From Arthrobacter sp. ZGTC131 (GTDB taxonomy: Bacteria > Actinomycetota > Actinomycetes > Actinomycetales > Micrococcaceae), in the NCBI RefSeq assembly GCF_002929275.1, contig NZ_PJIK01000002.1, forward strand, positions 1,958-65,957: a DNA stretch of 64,000 bases. The letters run 5' to 3'. Under the pieces are notes generated by a model. That model saw only the letters and a list, made by a program, of their open reading frames with translations. It had not been told where the DNA came from and made no database searches. Of this stretch, positions 38,105 to 49,387 are shown one piece after another; the first letter of the stretch is position 1, and each line of letters begins with the position of its first letter. Both the position numbers and the translations under genes were made by a program.

Positions 38105-38965
38105 TCAGTTGAAGACGACGGTCCGGTTGCCGTCCAGCAGCACCCGGTGCTCGGCGTGCCACTGCACGGCCTGGGCGAGCGTGCGGCCTTCCACGTCGCG
38201 GCCCATCTGGACAAACTGCTCCGGGGTGCGCGCGTGGTCCACCCGGATCACTTCCTGCTCGATGATGGGGCCTTCGTCCAGCGCTGCGGTGACGTAGTGT
38301 GCCGTGGCGCCGATCAGCTTCACTCCGCGGGCGTGGGCCTGGTGGTAGGGCTTGGCGCCTTTAAAGGACGGGAGGAAGGAATGGTGGATGTTAATCGCCT
38401 TGCCGGTCAGTTCGGTGCACAGCTCGTCGGAGATGATCTGCATGTACCGCGCCAACACGGTCAGTTCGATGCCTTCCTCAGCGATGATCTTCCGCAACTC
38501 GTCCTCGGCCTGCACCTTCGTGTCGGCAGTTACCGGGATGTAGTGGAACGGAATGCCGTAGAACTCGGCCAATCCGGCGAGGTCACGGTGGTTGGAGACG
38601 ATCGCGGGGACCTCGATGGGCAGCGTGCCGGAGCGCTGCAGGAATAGGAGGTCGTTCAGGCAGTGGGCGGATTTGCTGGCCATCAGGAGCGTGCGGACCT
38701 TCTGGCCTACCGGGTGCAGGGTCCACTGCATGCCGAAGGCATCGGCCACCGGTTCCAGGGCGGCCTGGACTTCAGCCCGGGAAGCGGCGGTGGTGGCTTC
38801 CACGCGCATGAAGAACGTGCCGGTGGACTGGCTGCCGTACTGCTGTGAGTCCGTAATATTGCAGCCGGCCACCAGCAGGGCGCCGGCCACGGCGTGGACG
38901 ATCCCGGGGCGGTCGGGGCAGGACAGGGTTACTACGTACGCTTTGGCGAGCTGGTCATCAATCAC
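38105..38965 (-). CDS. purU: formyltetrahydrofolate deformylase
   Basis: 286 residues, normal PurU length. It hydrolyses 10-formyl-THF to formate and THF, balancing one-carbon pools and supplying formate for purine synthesis. Residues 1-85 are an ACT domain (AYVVTLSCPDRPGIVHAVAGALLVAGCNITDSQQYG). The formyltransferase-like part shows SNHRDLAGLAEFYGIPFHYIPV, INIHHSFLPSFKGAKPYHQA and ATAHYVTAALDEGPIIEQ with the catalytic Asn-His-Asp. The GTG at 38965 is chosen because the ACT domain begins there. Divergent from the riboswitch-glyA unit. Confidence 0.93.
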   Translation of the reverse strand: MIDDQLAKAYVVTLSCPDRPGIVHAVAGALLVAGCNITDSQQYGSQSTGTFFMRVEATTAASRAEVQAALEPVADAFGMQWTLHPVGQKVRTLLMASKSAHCLNDLLFLQRSGTLPIEVPAIVSNHRDLAGLAEFYGIPFHYIPVTADTKVQAEDELRKIIAEEGIELTVLARYMQIISDELCTELTGKAINIHHSFLPSFKGAKPYHQAHARGVKLIGATAHYVTAALDEGPIIEQEVIRVDHARTPEQFVQMGRDVEGRTLAQAVQWHAEHRVLLDGNRTVVFN

Positions 38966-39007
38966 GAAGAACAGCCTACCCGCGTGGACGCCCGGTATTT
39001 GGTAGTC

Positions 39008-39090
39008 TGAGGAGGTCGCAACTGGCGTTGGGTGGCTAACCACCAGGGAGCGGCATTCACGAAGACCACGGATCGTACGCCTGGGCCGAG
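39008..39090 (+). promoter_or_regulatory. ZTP riboswitch (pfl motif) upstream of glyA-folD
   Basis: The leader matches the pfl/ZTP aptamer: GGTCGCAACTGGCG (39014-39027), then GGTGGCTAACCACCAGGGAGCG (39030-39052 region), a variable loop, and CGCCTGGGC near 39078-39086, which closes the pseudoknot. ZTP riboswitches sense ZMP/ZTP, the purine intermediate that builds up when 10-formyl-THF is low, and turn on one-carbon genes. glyA and folD are classic targets. The 180-nt stretch to the glyA start contains a GGGGCG/CGCCCC hairpin (39200-39217) without a T-run, so control may be translational or involve another fold. Confidence 0.9.
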
Positions 39091-39267
39091 GGTCATGTTT
39101 TGCCGGCAGAACGCAGCTTCCCGAAGTGCGCGTTTCCCGGTGCGCTGCAGCGCCCTTGCGGACTAGTGTCCGTGACCGGTCCTTTGGACTTGTCATCAAG
39201 GGGCGGAGCGACGCCCCCAGCCGGTAGCCTGACCTTAGCAGCGCCCATCCCTAGCCAGGAGTTCCTC

Positions 39268-40575
39268 GTGACTACATCACCGACTTCCGTCAGCACTTCC
39301 TCCACCGTCAGCAACCAGCCGCTGGCTGAGCTCGATCCCGAGATCGCCGCCGTCCTGGACCAGGAGCTCGGCCGCCAGCGCGGCACCCTGGAAATGATTG
39401 CCTCCGAAAACTTCGCGCCGCGCGCCGTGATGGAAGCCCAGGGCTCGGTCCTGACCAACAAGTACGCCGAGGGCTACCCGGGCCGCCGCTACTACGGCGG
39501 CTGCGAGTACGTCGACATCGCCGAGCAGCTCGCAATCGACCGCGTGAAGGCCCTGTTCGACGCGGAATACGCCAACGTCCAGCCGCACTCCGGCGCGCAG
39601 GCCAACGCCGCCGCACTCTCCGCCATGATCACCCCCGGTGACAAGATCCTGGGCCTGTCCCTCGCGCACGGCGGCCACCTCACCCACGGCATGAAGCTCA
39701 ACTTCTCCGGCAAGCTCTACAACGTGGCTGCCTACCAGGTTGAGCAGCACGACTTCCGCATCGACATGGACAAGCTGCGCGAACAGGCCATCGCCGAAAA
39801 GCCGCAGGTGATCATTGCCGGCTGGTCCGCCTACCCGCGCCACCTCGACTTCGCCGCCTTCCGCTCCATCGCCGATGAAGTGGGCGCCCTCCTCTGGACG
39901 GACATGGCGCACTTCGCCGGCCTCGTGGCAGCAGGCCTGCACCCGAGCCCGGTGCCGCACTCCGACGTCGTCACCTCCACGGTGCACAAGACCCTCGCCG
40001 GCCCCCGCTCCGGCGTAATCCTGGCCAAGCAGGAGTGGGCCAAGAAGCTCAACTCCAACGTCTTCCCGGGACAGCAGGGCGGCCCGCTCATGCACGTCAT
40101 CGCCGCGAAGGCCGTGGCCTTCAAGATCGCCGGCACCGCGGAGTTCAAGGAGCGCCAGGAGCGCGTCCTCGAAGGCGCCAAGATCATTGCCGACCGCCTC
40201 AACCAGTCCGACGTCGCTGAGGCCGGCGTGTCCGTCCTCACCGGCGGCACCGACGTGCACCTGGTCCTGGTGGACCTGCGCAACTCGCAGCTGGACGGCC
40301 AGCAGGCCGAAGACCTCCTGCACTCCGTGGGCATCACCGTCAACCGCAACGCCGTCCCGTTCGACCCCCGCCCGCCGATGGTCACCTCCGGCCTGCGCAT
40401 CGGCACCCCGGCCCTGGCCACCCGTGGCTTCGGTGCCAAGGAATTCACCGAGGTTGCCGAGATCATCGCCACCGCCCTGAAGGCCGGCTCCGGCACCGAC
40501 GTGGAGGCCCTGCAGGCCCGCGTGGACAAGCTCGCCGCCGACTTCCCCCTGTACCCGCAGCACGAGCAGTGGTGA
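39268..40575 (+). CDS. glyA: serine hydroxymethyltransferase
   Basis: 435 residues. It interconverts serine and glycine with THF and 5,10-methylene-THF, using PLP. The PLP lysine lies in [53 protein letters not shown] is the family signature. The GTG at 39268 follows CAGGAG with a 6-nt spacer; the longer open frame from 39100 would run through the leader and is rejected. Under the ZTP riboswitch, followed 8 bp later by folD. Confidence 0.95.
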   Translation: MTTSPTSVSTSSTVSNQPLAELDPEIAAVLDQELGRQRGTLEMIASENFAPRAVMEAQGSVLTNKYAEGYPGRRYYGGCEYVDIAEQLAIDRVKALFDAEYANVQPHSGAQANAAALSAMITPGDKILGLSLAHGGHLTHGMKLNFSGKLYNVAAYQVEQHDFRIDMDKLREQAIAEKPQVIIAGWSAYPRHLDFAAFRSIADEVGALLWTDMAHFAGLVAAGLHPSPVPHSDVVTSTVHKTLAGPRSGVILAKQEWAKKLNSNVFPGQQGGPLMHVIAAKAVAFKIAGTAEFKERQERVLEGAKIIADRLNQSDVAEAGVSVLTGGTDVHLVLVDLRNSQLDGQQAEDLLHSVGITVNRNAVPFDPRPPMVTSGLRIGTPALATRGFGAKEFTEVAEIIATALKAGSGTDVEALQARVDKLAADFPLYPQHEQW

Positions 40576-40583
40576 ACCCGTCC

Positions 40584-41477
40584 ATGGCGCAGACCGCGAA
40601 GGTCCTTGACGGCAAGGCTGCCGCTGCCGCCATCAAATCCGAGCTGGCTGAGCGTGTCGCGGCCCTGAAGGCCCGCGGCGTCACCCCTGGCATTGCCACT
40701 GTCCTAGTGGGCGCGGACCCGGCCTCGCAGCTGTACGTGTCCATGAAGCACAAGCAGTCTGTGGAGATCGGGATGAACTCGATCCAGCGTGAGCTTCCGG
40801 CGGATGCCACCCAGGCCCAGGTTGAGGCCCTCATTGACGAACTCAATGCGGACCCCGCCTGCCACGGCTACATCGTGCAGCTGCCGCTGCCCAAGCACCT
40901 GGACACCGACGCCATCCTCGAGCGGATCGACCCCGCCAAGGATGCCGACGGCCTGCACCCGACCAACCTTGGCCGGTTGGTGCTCAACGTCAGCGGCGAG
41001 ATCACCTCGCCGCTGCCGTGCACGCCCCGCGGCGTCATCGAGCTCCTGGAGCGCAACGGCTACAGCCTCGCGGGCAAGCACGTCGTGGTGGTCGGCCGCG
41101 GCGTCACGATCGGCCGCTCGATCGGCCTGCTGCTCACCCGGCGGGCCGTGAACGCCACCGTGACGCTGACGCACACCGGCACCGAGAACCTCTCGGAGCT
41201 GCTGCGGCAGGCGGACGTCATCGTGGGCGCGGCGGGTGCCAAGCACATCGTCAAGGCTGCGGACGTGAAGCCGGGCGCGGCCGTGCTCGACGTCGGTGTA
41301 ACGCGTGAAACCGACCCCGAGACAGGCAAGAGCAGGGTCCACGGCGACATCGATCCCGCCGCTGCCGAGGTGGCCGGCTGGATTTCGCCGAACCCCGGCG
41401 GCGTCGGTCCCATGACCGTGGCGCTGCTCATGACCAACGTGGTCGAAGCCGCGGAGCGCAAAGCGGGCATTGCCTAA
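40584..41477 (+). CDS. folD: methylene-THF dehydrogenase / cyclohydrolase
   Basis: 297 residues. It converts 5,10-methylene-THF to 10-formyl-THF. Active-site residues are in [18 protein letters not shown] (Tyr and Lys) and the cofactor loop [27 protein letters not shown] and [11 protein letters not shown] are signatures. The ATG at 40584 has GGTGA 8 bases upstream (this is the glyA stop region); GTG 40569/40572 overlapping glyA is possible. Together with glyA it feeds formyl groups to purN and purH. Confidence 0.95.
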   Translation: MAQTAKVLDGKAAAAAIKSELAERVAALKARGVTPGIATVLVGADPASQLYVSMKHKQSVEIGMNSIQRELPADATQAQVEALIDELNADPACHGYIVQLPLPKHLDTDAILERIDPAKDADGLHPTNLGRLVLNVSGEITSPLPCTPRGVIELLERNGYSLAGKHVVVVGRGVTIGRSIGLLLTRRAVNATVTLTHTGTENLSELLRQADVIVGAAGAKHIVKAADVKPGAAVLDVGVTRETDPETGKSRVHGDIDPAAAEVAGWISPNPGGVGPMTVALLMTNVVEAAERKAGIA

Positions 41478-41511
41478 CCGCTGATCGGGCTTGCCGGCCT
41501 TCGGGTTCCGC

Positions 41512-41592
41512 TCCCCAACCGCCCCTAACCTCGCAGGCTCGGCCAGGGAAACCGGCGGTTGTGGCCCCATGCTCAACAGCGGAACCGCGTAG
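41512..41592. repeat. intergenic hairpin element, copy 2 (after folD)
   Basis: Related to 8699-8770 after purH: TCCCCA, ACCGCC, CCCCTAACCTCGC, GGCTCGGCCAGGGAA, ACCGGCGG and CGCGTAGG occur in the same order. Confidence 0.6.
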
Positions 41593-41626
41593 GGCGCCTA
41601 CTCCTCCGGGAGTAGGCGCCCTACGC
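41587..41626 (+). terminator. folD terminator hairpin
   Basis: GCGTAGGGCGCCTACTCC (41587-41604) pairs perfectly with 41609-41626 across a 4-nt loop, 110 bp after the folD stop and before the histidine kinase gene. No long T-run follows. Confidence 0.8.
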
Positions 41627-41671
41627 CGTTAAGCAGACGACGACCGGTACCTCCGCGGCTAGGCTCGGACT

Positions 41672-42856
41672 ATGCAGCGCCGTTTCCGTGGACCGCCCAC
41701 CGCCGTCATCGTGATCGCGGTGGCCATGGTCCAGGTTGTCGGCACGGTGTTCGCCTCCGCGAGGCAGCCGGACCACCGGCCGCTGGACGCCTTGGCCTTC
41801 GCCCTGCTGCTGCTGGGGCCGGCCGCATTGTCGCTGCGGCGGCGTGCCCCGCTGGTCATGCTTCCCGCCGCGGCCGCCGCGGTGGCGGCGTACCTGGCGC
41901 TCGGCTACGCATGGGGTCCGGTGTTCCTGTCGCTGGCGCTGGCCATCGTGTTCTCCGCGGCAGCGGGCAAGCGCTGGCAAACCTGGGCCGTGGCGGGGGC
42001 ATGCGGAGCCGCGCTGGTGACCGTGTCATTCTCACGCGGTGATGAGGCCGGGTTGCTCCGGGCCTTCGCCGGCACCGCGTGGCTGGCCATCCTGGTGCTC
42101 CTGGGGGAGGGCGCAAGGCTCCGCAGCGAACGCGTGGCTGAACGGCGACGGCAGCGGGAGGCGCGGGAGCAGGCAGCCCGCGACGAGTACCGCCTTACGC
42201 TCGCCCGCGACATCCATGACGTCGTGGCGCATTCGCTCTCCCTGATCAATGTCCGGGCATCGGTGGCACTCCATCTGGGCGAGAAGGATCCCGAGCAGTT
42301 CCGCCCGGCGCTGGAGGCCATCAAATCCGCGAGCAAGGATTCGCTCGCCGAGATCCGCCAGCTCCTCGGCGTCCTGCGCGACGATGCCCCGCTCAGCCCG
42401 GCGCCGCCGCGACGGCTGTCGCGGATCCCCGAGCTCGCGGACAACGCCCGGCGCGCGGGGCTGGAGGTCACCCTGAGCCTGCCGGATCCGGACGTCGCCG
42501 CGCAGCTGCCTGACGCTGTCCAGGAGGCCGCCTACCGGATTGTCCAGGAGGCGCTGACGAACGTGGTGCGGCACGCCGGAGCCCGGCAGGCCGCCGTCGT
42601 CCTCGCCGTGGAGGCAGCCGGTACGGCGCCGAGCACGGGCGCCGGGCTGCTCACCGTGACTATTGACGACGACGGCGCCGGCGCGGCCGGGGTGCCGGAC
42701 GGCAACGGCGTGACGGGGATGCGCGAGCGGGCGGCAGCTTTGGGCGGCACGCTGGAACTGGCTCCGCTGGATCCGGGCTGGCGGGTCCGGGCAGTAATCC
42801 CGCTGCCGGACGCAAACACGCCCGCCTCCTCCCGGACTCGGGTCGGCCGGCCATGA
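41672..42856 (+). CDS. sensor histidine kinase, NarL/DesK class
   Basis: 394 residues. Four to five N-terminal helices (about 8-130) form a membrane sensor with little outside loop. A coiled segment (RSERVAERRRQREAREQAARDEYR) leads to the HisKA_3 domain with the phospho-His in LARDIHDVVAHSLSLINVRASVAL. The ATPase domain has VVRHAGARQAAVV (N box) and GNGVTGMRERAAALGGTL (G box). It overlaps its response regulator by ATGA. The signal is unknown; such pairs commonly control a nearby ABC exporter. Confidence 0.9.
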   Translation: MQRRFRGPPTAVIVIAVAMVQVVGTVFASARQPDHRPLDALAFALLLLGPAALSLRRRAPLVMLPAAAAAVAAYLALGYAWGPVFLSLALAIVFSAAAGKRWQTWAVAGACGAALVTVSFSRGDEAGLLRAFAGTAWLAILVLLGEGARLRSERVAERRRQREAREQAARDEYRLTLARDIHDVVAHSLSLINVRASVALHLGEKDPEQFRPALEAIKSASKDSLAEIRQLLGVLRDDAPLSPAPPRRLSRIPELADNARRAGLEVTLSLPDPDVAAQLPDAVQEAAYRIVQEALTNVVRHAGARQAAVVLAVEAAGTAPSTGAGLLTVTIDDDGAGAAGVPDGNGVTGMRERAAALGGTLELAPLDPGWRVRAVIPLPDANTPASSRTRVGRP

Positions 42857-43518
42857 TCCGCATCCTGCTGGCCGACGACCAGACCCTTATCCGCGCCGGG
42901 TTCCGCGCCCTGCTCAACGCCGAACCGGACATGACCGTGGTGGCCGAGTGCGGCACCGGCCGTGATTCCGTGCGGCTCGCGTCCCGCGAACATCCCGACG
43001 TGGTGCTGATGGATATCCGCATGCCGGACGGCGACGGGCTCGAGGCCACCCGGCAGATCATGGCCGGCCAGGACCTTGCCGGCACGCGGATCATCATCCT
43101 GACCACCTTTGAACTGGACGAATACATCGCCGAGGCCGTGCGCGCCGGCGCGGCGGGGTTCCTGGTCAAGGACACCGAGCCGGAGGAGCTGCTCCGGGCC
43201 GTGCGCGTGGTGCACGACGGCGATGCGCTGCTGTCGCCGTCGGTCACCCGCCGCATCATGGCCCAGCTCGCGGTACAGTCCCGGGCGACGGCACCGCCTG
43301 CCTCCCTGGACCTGATCACGGAGCGCGAACGCGAGGTCCTTCGGCTAGTGGGCGAAGGTCTGAACAACGCCGAGATCGCCGAGCGGCTCTTCATCACACC
43401 GCTTACGGCCAAGACGCACGTCTCCCGGATCATGACCAAACTGCTGATCCGGGACCGGGCCCAGCTGGTGGTGCTGGCCTATGAATCCGGGCTGGTGCGT
43501 CCGGGCTGGGCCGGCTGA
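42853..43518 (+). CDS. LuxR/NarL-type response regulator
   Basis: 221 residues. The receiver domain has the acidic pair in ILLADDQTLIR, the phospho-acceptor Asp in VVLMDIRMPDGDG and Lys in FLVKDTEPEELL. The C-terminal LuxR helix-turn-helix is LITEREREVLRLVGEGLNNAEIAERLFITPLTAKTHVSRIMTKL. Translation is coupled to the kinase. The DrrA-like ABC genes 570 bp downstream are plausible targets. Confidence 0.92.
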   Translation: MIRILLADDQTLIRAGFRALLNAEPDMTVVAECGTGRDSVRLASREHPDVVLMDIRMPDGDGLEATRQIMAGQDLAGTRIIILTTFELDEYIAEAVRAGAAGFLVKDTEPEELLRAVRVVHDGDALLSPSVTRRIMAQLAVQSRATAPPASLDLITEREREVLRLVGEGLNNAEIAERLFITPLTAKTHVSRIMTKLLIRDRAQLVVLAYESGLVRPGWAG

Positions 43519-43684
43519 CGGCCTGACCCGAGGCGGACGGCCGGACCTCCGGGCGGCGTAGGCGCAGGCCTCCCGCCGGAGTACGCCGACCGCCGAAGGT
43601 GACTCCCGACGGCGGACGCCTGGCGGGCGCAACGCGGCCAGACTCGATGCAGAGCCGAAATACGGCCCGCTATTGAGAGTTTGG

Positions 43685-43993
43685 ATGATTGACATGCTGA
43701 CCGACCTTGCCACCACCGTCACGGCAGCCGCCTCCCGGCTTCCTGCCGATCTCGCAGCCCACGGACCGTGGGGCGCCGGCGGTTTCTCGCCGTGGTTCCT
43801 GCTGTTCCCGCTGTTCTGGATTTTGGTCATCGGACTGTTCATCTTCTTCGCCCGGCGTACCTGGCGACGGAACCACGAATGGGCCACCGCCCGGGGCGGG
43901 GAAAGCGTCCTGCGGGAGCGCTACGCACGCGGCGAAATCAACGAATCCGAGTACAACGAACGTCTTCAGGTGCTGCGGGGCGACCAGAAATAG
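43685..43993 (+). CDS. SHOCT-domain small membrane protein
   Basis: About 102 residues from the ATG at 43685. One transmembrane helix (FLLFPLFWILVIGLFIFFARR) is followed by a C-terminal SHOCT domain (ESVLRERYARGEINESEYNERLQVL), a short helical motif usually at protein ends and linked to oligomerisation. It lies between the two-component genes and the ABC exporter on the same strand. The exact role is unknown. Confidence 0.75.
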   Translation: MIDMLTDLATTVTAAASRLPADLAAHGPWGAGGFSPWFLLFPLFWILVIGLFIFFARRTWRRNHEWATARGGESVLRERYARGEINESEYNERLQVLRGDQK

Positions 43994-44063
43994 CACTGGT
44001 TAGGGGACGCCTGCCGGGGCTACGCACAACGAATGGATTTTTTGAGACCGGGCTATTCCGTTG

Positions 44064-44092
44064 ACCCCCCGGGCGTACTAGCTTAGGGGGGT
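44064..44092 (+). promoter_or_regulatory. ACCCCCC/GGGGGGT hairpin covering the ABC start codon
   Basis: ACCCCCC at 44064-44070 is complementary to GGGGGGT at 44086-44092, which holds the purine-rich site and the GTG start of the ABC ATPase gene. If transcribed, the pairing would hide the start. TTGACC at 44061 might be a -35 box. Confidence 0.35.
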
Positions 44093-45086
44093 GCCCGAAC
44101 TCCATTCCGCTCAAGAAACGTCCAAAAAACCTGTGTCCGCGAAAGCAGCCGGAGCCACCCCGCCGCAATACGTGATCACCGCGGAAGACCTGACCAAGAC
44201 CTACGGCGACGTCACCGCCGTCGACGGTATTTCCTTCAGCGTCCCCGCGGGGGAGTCGTTCGGACTGCTCGGCCCCAACGGCGCCGGCAAGTCCACCACC
44301 ATGAAGATGATCGGCGGAGTAGCCCAGCGGACGTCGGGCAGCCTGACGATCATGGGCCTGGATCCTGAACAGCACGGTCCGGAGGTCCGCGCCCACCTGG
44401 GCGTGGTGCCGCAGCAGGACAACCTGGACGAGGAGCTCAAGGTCCGGGACAACCTCTTGGTGTACGGGCGCTATTTCGGCCTGCCCATGAGCTACCTCCG
44501 GCCGAAAGCGGACGAGCTCCTGGAGTTCGCGCAGCTCACGGACAAAGCCAAGTCCAAGGTGGACGCGCTGTCTGGCGGCATGAAGCGCCGCCTGACCATC
44601 GCGCGTTCGCTCATCAACGAGCCCCGCATCCTCCTTCTCGACGAGCCCACCACGGGGCTGGATCCGCAGGCGCGGCACATCCTCTGGGACCGCCTGTTCA
44701 GGCTCAAGGAACAGGGCGTCACCCTGATCCTCACCACGCACTACATGGACGAAGCCGAGCAGCTCTGCGACCGGATCATCGTGGTGGACAAGGGCAGGAT
44801 CATGGCGGAAGGATCGCCGGCCAGCCTGATCCGGGACTACTCCACCCGCGAGGTCCTCGAGCTGAGGTTCGGCTCCGAGCGGAACGCCAGCATCGCCGGG
44901 GAACTCGAAGGCATCGGCGAGCGGCTGGAGACCCTTCCGGACCGTGTCCTCATCTACACGCACGACGGCGAGGCGGCCCTGGAGGAAGTCTCCGCCCGCG
45001 GCCTGCGCCCGCTCACCTCACTGGTGCGCAGGTCCTCGCTGGAGGACGTGTTCCTCCGGCTTACCGGCAGGAGCCTCGTTGACTGA
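44091..45086 (+). CDS. ABC exporter ATP-binding protein, DrrA type
   Basis: 331 residues. Walker A GPNGAGKST, Q-loop VPQQDNLDEEL, signature LSGGMKRRLTIARSL, Walker B LLLDEPTTGLDPQ, H-loop LTTHYMDEAEQL. The C-terminal 90 residues form the DUF4162-like DrrA extension (VLELRFGSERNASIAGELEGI). Such ATPases pair with ABC-2 permeases to export drugs, lipids or polysaccharide. The GTG at 44091 abuts a G-run; an alternative start is not obvious. It overlaps the first permease by 8 bp. Confidence 0.9.
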   Translation: MPELHSAQETSKKPVSAKAAGATPPQYVITAEDLTKTYGDVTAVDGISFSVPAGESFGLLGPNGAGKSTTMKMIGGVAQRTSGSLTIMGLDPEQHGPEVRAHLGVVPQQDNLDEELKVRDNLLVYGRYFGLPMSYLRPKADELLEFAQLTDKAKSKVDALSGGMKRRLTIARSLINEPRILLLDEPTTGLDPQARHILWDRLFRLKEQGVTLILTTHYMDEAEQLCDRIIVVDKGRIMAEGSPASLIRDYSTREVLELRFGSERNASIAGELEGIGERLETLPDRVLIYTHDGEAALEEVSARGLRPLTSLVRRSSLEDVFLRLTGRSLVD

Positions 45087-45954
45087 ACCGTCTTTTGCCA
45101 AGGACCTGACGGCAGGTCCGACGGCGGCACCTCCTTTGCGTGCCCACTCGCCGGAGGTTTCCGCTGCCAAGGCCCGCCGGTGGGGCGCGTTCTACTACGC
45201 CGAGCAGGTCCTGCGCGTCATGAAGGGCTACGGCTGGTCCATCTTCCTCTACAGCGTGGGGCAGCCCGCGGCCTACCTGTTCGCCATGGGAGTCGGCCTG
45301 GCCACGCTGGTGGACACCAACACCGCCGAAGTCTTCGGCGGCGTGAGCTACATTGCCTTCATCGCCCCCGCACTGCTTATTTCCGCCGCCGTCATGACGG
45401 CGGCCACCGAGTTCACGTTCCCGGTGATGGACGGCTTTAAGTGGCGCCGGGTGTACTACGGTCCCCATGCCTCCCCGTTGACGCCGGAGCAAATAGCGGG
45501 CGGACAGATCATCGCAGTGACCATCCGATTCCTGCTGCAGTCCGTCATCTACTTCGTCATCGTGGCGATGTTCGGAGCGTCGCCGAGCGGCTGGGGCTGG
45601 GCATCCGTGGTGGTGGCAACACTCGCGGGGCTGTCGTTCGGGCTGCCGTTGATGGCGTACGCCGCCAGCATCAAGGAGGATAAAGGCCAGTTCGCGATGG
45701 TCATGAGGTTCATCGTGATGCCGCTGTTCCTGTTCTCCGGGACCTTTTTCCCGCTGGACACGCTGCCCGTGCTGGTCCGCTGGATCGGCTGGATCTCGCC
45801 CATCTGGCACGGCACCGAGCTGGGCCGGGTCATGACCTACGGCTACGACGAATCCCCGGTGCTGACCATCATCCACGTCGTGTTCCTGCTCGGGCTCGCC
45901 TGGCTGGGATGGGTACTCACCAAGCGTCAATTCGTCAGGAGGATGGGGCAGTGA
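45079..45954 (+). CDS. ABC-2 type permease 1
   Basis: 291 residues with six helices in the ABC-2 (DrrB/NodJ) fold. EQVLRVMKGYGWSIFLYSVGQPAAYLFAMGVGLATLVD opens the first helix; LLISAAVMTAATEFTFPVMDGFKWRRVYYG and FLFSGTFFPLDTLPVLVRWIGWISPIWHGTELGR are family segments. The TTG at 45079 follows AGGAGCCTCG inside the end of the ATPase gene. It overlaps the second permease by 4 bp, so the two may form a heterodimer. Confidence 0.87.
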   Translation: MTEPSFAKDLTAGPTAAPPLRAHSPEVSAAKARRWGAFYYAEQVLRVMKGYGWSIFLYSVGQPAAYLFAMGVGLATLVDTNTAEVFGGVSYIAFIAPALLISAAVMTAATEFTFPVMDGFKWRRVYYGPHASPLTPEQIAGGQIIAVTIRFLLQSVIYFVIVAMFGASPSGWGWASVVVATLAGLSFGLPLMAYAASIKEDKGQFAMVMRFIVMPLFLFSGTFFPLDTLPVLVRWIGWISPIWHGTELGRVMTYGYDESPVLTIIHVVFLLGLAWLGWVLTKRQFVRRMGQ

Positions 45955-46784
45955 CAGTCCTGACCCAAGGCCACAGCGTTACCGAAGAAGCGCGGAACCG
46001 GCGCTTCGGCCCGTTATATTCGCGAAACGCCAAGGCTGTGATCGGGCGCGGGCTGATGGCCACCAAAAGCAGCAACTGGATGGTCATGCTGTCCGGGTTC
46101 TTCGAGCCCGTCCTGTTCCTGCTCTCCATGGGTGTGGGCATGGGCGCCGTGGTGGGCTCCGTCCAGGGCCCGGGTGGCCAGGAGATCAGCTACGCCGCGT
46201 ACATCGCTCCAGCGCTGCTCGCCGTCTCCGCGATGAACGGTGCGGTGTACGACTCCACCTGGAACGTCTTCTTCAAGATGAACTTCGCCAAGCTCTACCA
46301 GGGCATGCTCTACACATCGTTGGGGCCGCTGGATGTGGCGATGGGGGAGATCTTCCTGGCGCTGCTTCGCGGGCTGTTGTACGCCACGGGGTTCACCGCC
46401 GTTATGGGCCTCATGGGACTGATCACCACGCCGTGGGCCCTCCTGATGGTTCCCGCCTCGGTCCTCATCGCCTTCGGCTTTGCCAGCTTCGGCATGGGCA
46501 TCACCAGCTTCATGAAGACGTTCCAGCAGATGGACTGGATCAACTTCATCATGCTTCCCATGTTCCTGTTCAGCGCCACCTTCTACCCGCTCAGCGTCTA
46601 CCCGGAGTACATCCAGTGGCTAATCCAGGCGATGCCGCTCTGGCACGGCGTTGAGCTGCTCCGGCAGATCAATGCGGCCACCTTCACCCCGGCCACCGCC
46701 GTCCACATCGGCTATTACCTGGTGATGATCGTGCTGGGGCTCATGCTGACTACGGGGAGGCTCAGGAGCCTGTTCCTGAAGTAG
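45951..46784 (+). CDS. ABC-2 type permease 2
   Basis: 277 residues with six helices, homologous to permease 1: MVMLSGFFEPVLFLLSMGVGMGAVVG, AMNGAVYDSTWNVFFKMNFAKLYQGMLYTSLGP and FLFSATFYPLSVYPEYIQWLIQAMPLWHGVELLR. The GTG at 45951 follows GGAGGATGGGGCA. Third gene of the DrrA-like exporter operon; substrate unknown. Confidence 0.87.
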   Translation: MTVLTQGHSVTEEARNRRFGPLYSRNAKAVIGRGLMATKSSNWMVMLSGFFEPVLFLLSMGVGMGAVVGSVQGPGGQEISYAAYIAPALLAVSAMNGAVYDSTWNVFFKMNFAKLYQGMLYTSLGPLDVAMGEIFLALLRGLLYATGFTAVMGLMGLITTPWALLMVPASVLIAFGFASFGMGITSFMKTFQQMDWINFIMLPMFLFSATFYPLSVYPEYIQWLIQAMPLWHGVELLRQINAATFTPATAVHIGYYLVMIVLGLMLTTGRLRSLFLK

Positions 46785-46866
46785 CTCCGCTCACTGCCTT
46801 CGGACTGTTGTTCGCCGGGGGTGGAAGCGTACGGGGCCGGGGCCGAGGGTTTGAGACAATAGCTGC

Positions 46867-47430
46867 ATGCAATCTCTGGGCAGCCCCAAATCTTCGTCCA
46901 ACCCGGCCAAGGGCGGATTCTCCATGTTCCGCATCAGCGGTCCCGGCCTGATGGTCCTGGTCACGGCGTTCGTGGTGGCCGTCATCTTCGCCGCCAACCA
47001 GAACGACGTCGTCGGCTGGGTCGTGGCCGTCATCGCACTGTTCTGGTTGCTGCTGGCATCCTTTGTGGTTTTCAGCATCCAGAAGGCCGCCAAGAAGGCA
47101 GGGGCGAAGCTCAACGAGGCGCAGAACGCCTTCAACGCCGCTGCCGGACGCGCGCCGTCACGGGTGTCCACGGACCACGGCGGAACCCGCCTGGTGGGCG
47201 AGCGCGGCGAAGCCGAGGAAATCCGGGACATGAAGCTGGACCACTCCTTCAAGATCGTGCAGGTCCAGGTGCGCGTCGTGGAGCAGGAACGTGCCAAGGG
47301 CGCCGCCGCTGACCCGGACACCATCCGCCGCGCCCTCGAGACCATCGAGATCACCGCCACCAATGCCCGCGACATGATCAACTCCTCCGGCGACTCCGGT
47401 GAGCCCGTGACCGGAACCATCATCGACTAG
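46867..47430 (+). CDS. two-helix membrane protein of unknown function
   Basis: 187 residues. Two transmembrane helices lie at about 27-45 and 52-75. The cytoplasmic C-terminal half is charged and helical (SIQKAAKKAGAKLNEAQNAFNAAAG, then DMKLDHSFKIVQVQVRVVEQERAKG and RRALETIEITATNARDMI), suggesting a coiled coil. It lies just ahead of the exonuclease gene and probably shares its transcript. Family not recognised. Confidence 0.65.
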   Translation: MQSLGSPKSSSNPAKGGFSMFRISGPGLMVLVTAFVVAVIFAANQNDVVGWVVAVIALFWLLLASFVVFSIQKAAKKAGAKLNEAQNAFNAAAGRAPSRVSTDHGGTRLVGERGEAEEIRDMKLDHSFKIVQVQVRVVEQERAKGAAADPDTIRRALETIEITATNARDMINSSGDSGEPVTGTIID

Positions 47431-47440
47431 AGTGGAACGG

Positions 47441-49383
<1,943 letters not shown>

Positions 49384-49387
49384 ACCG

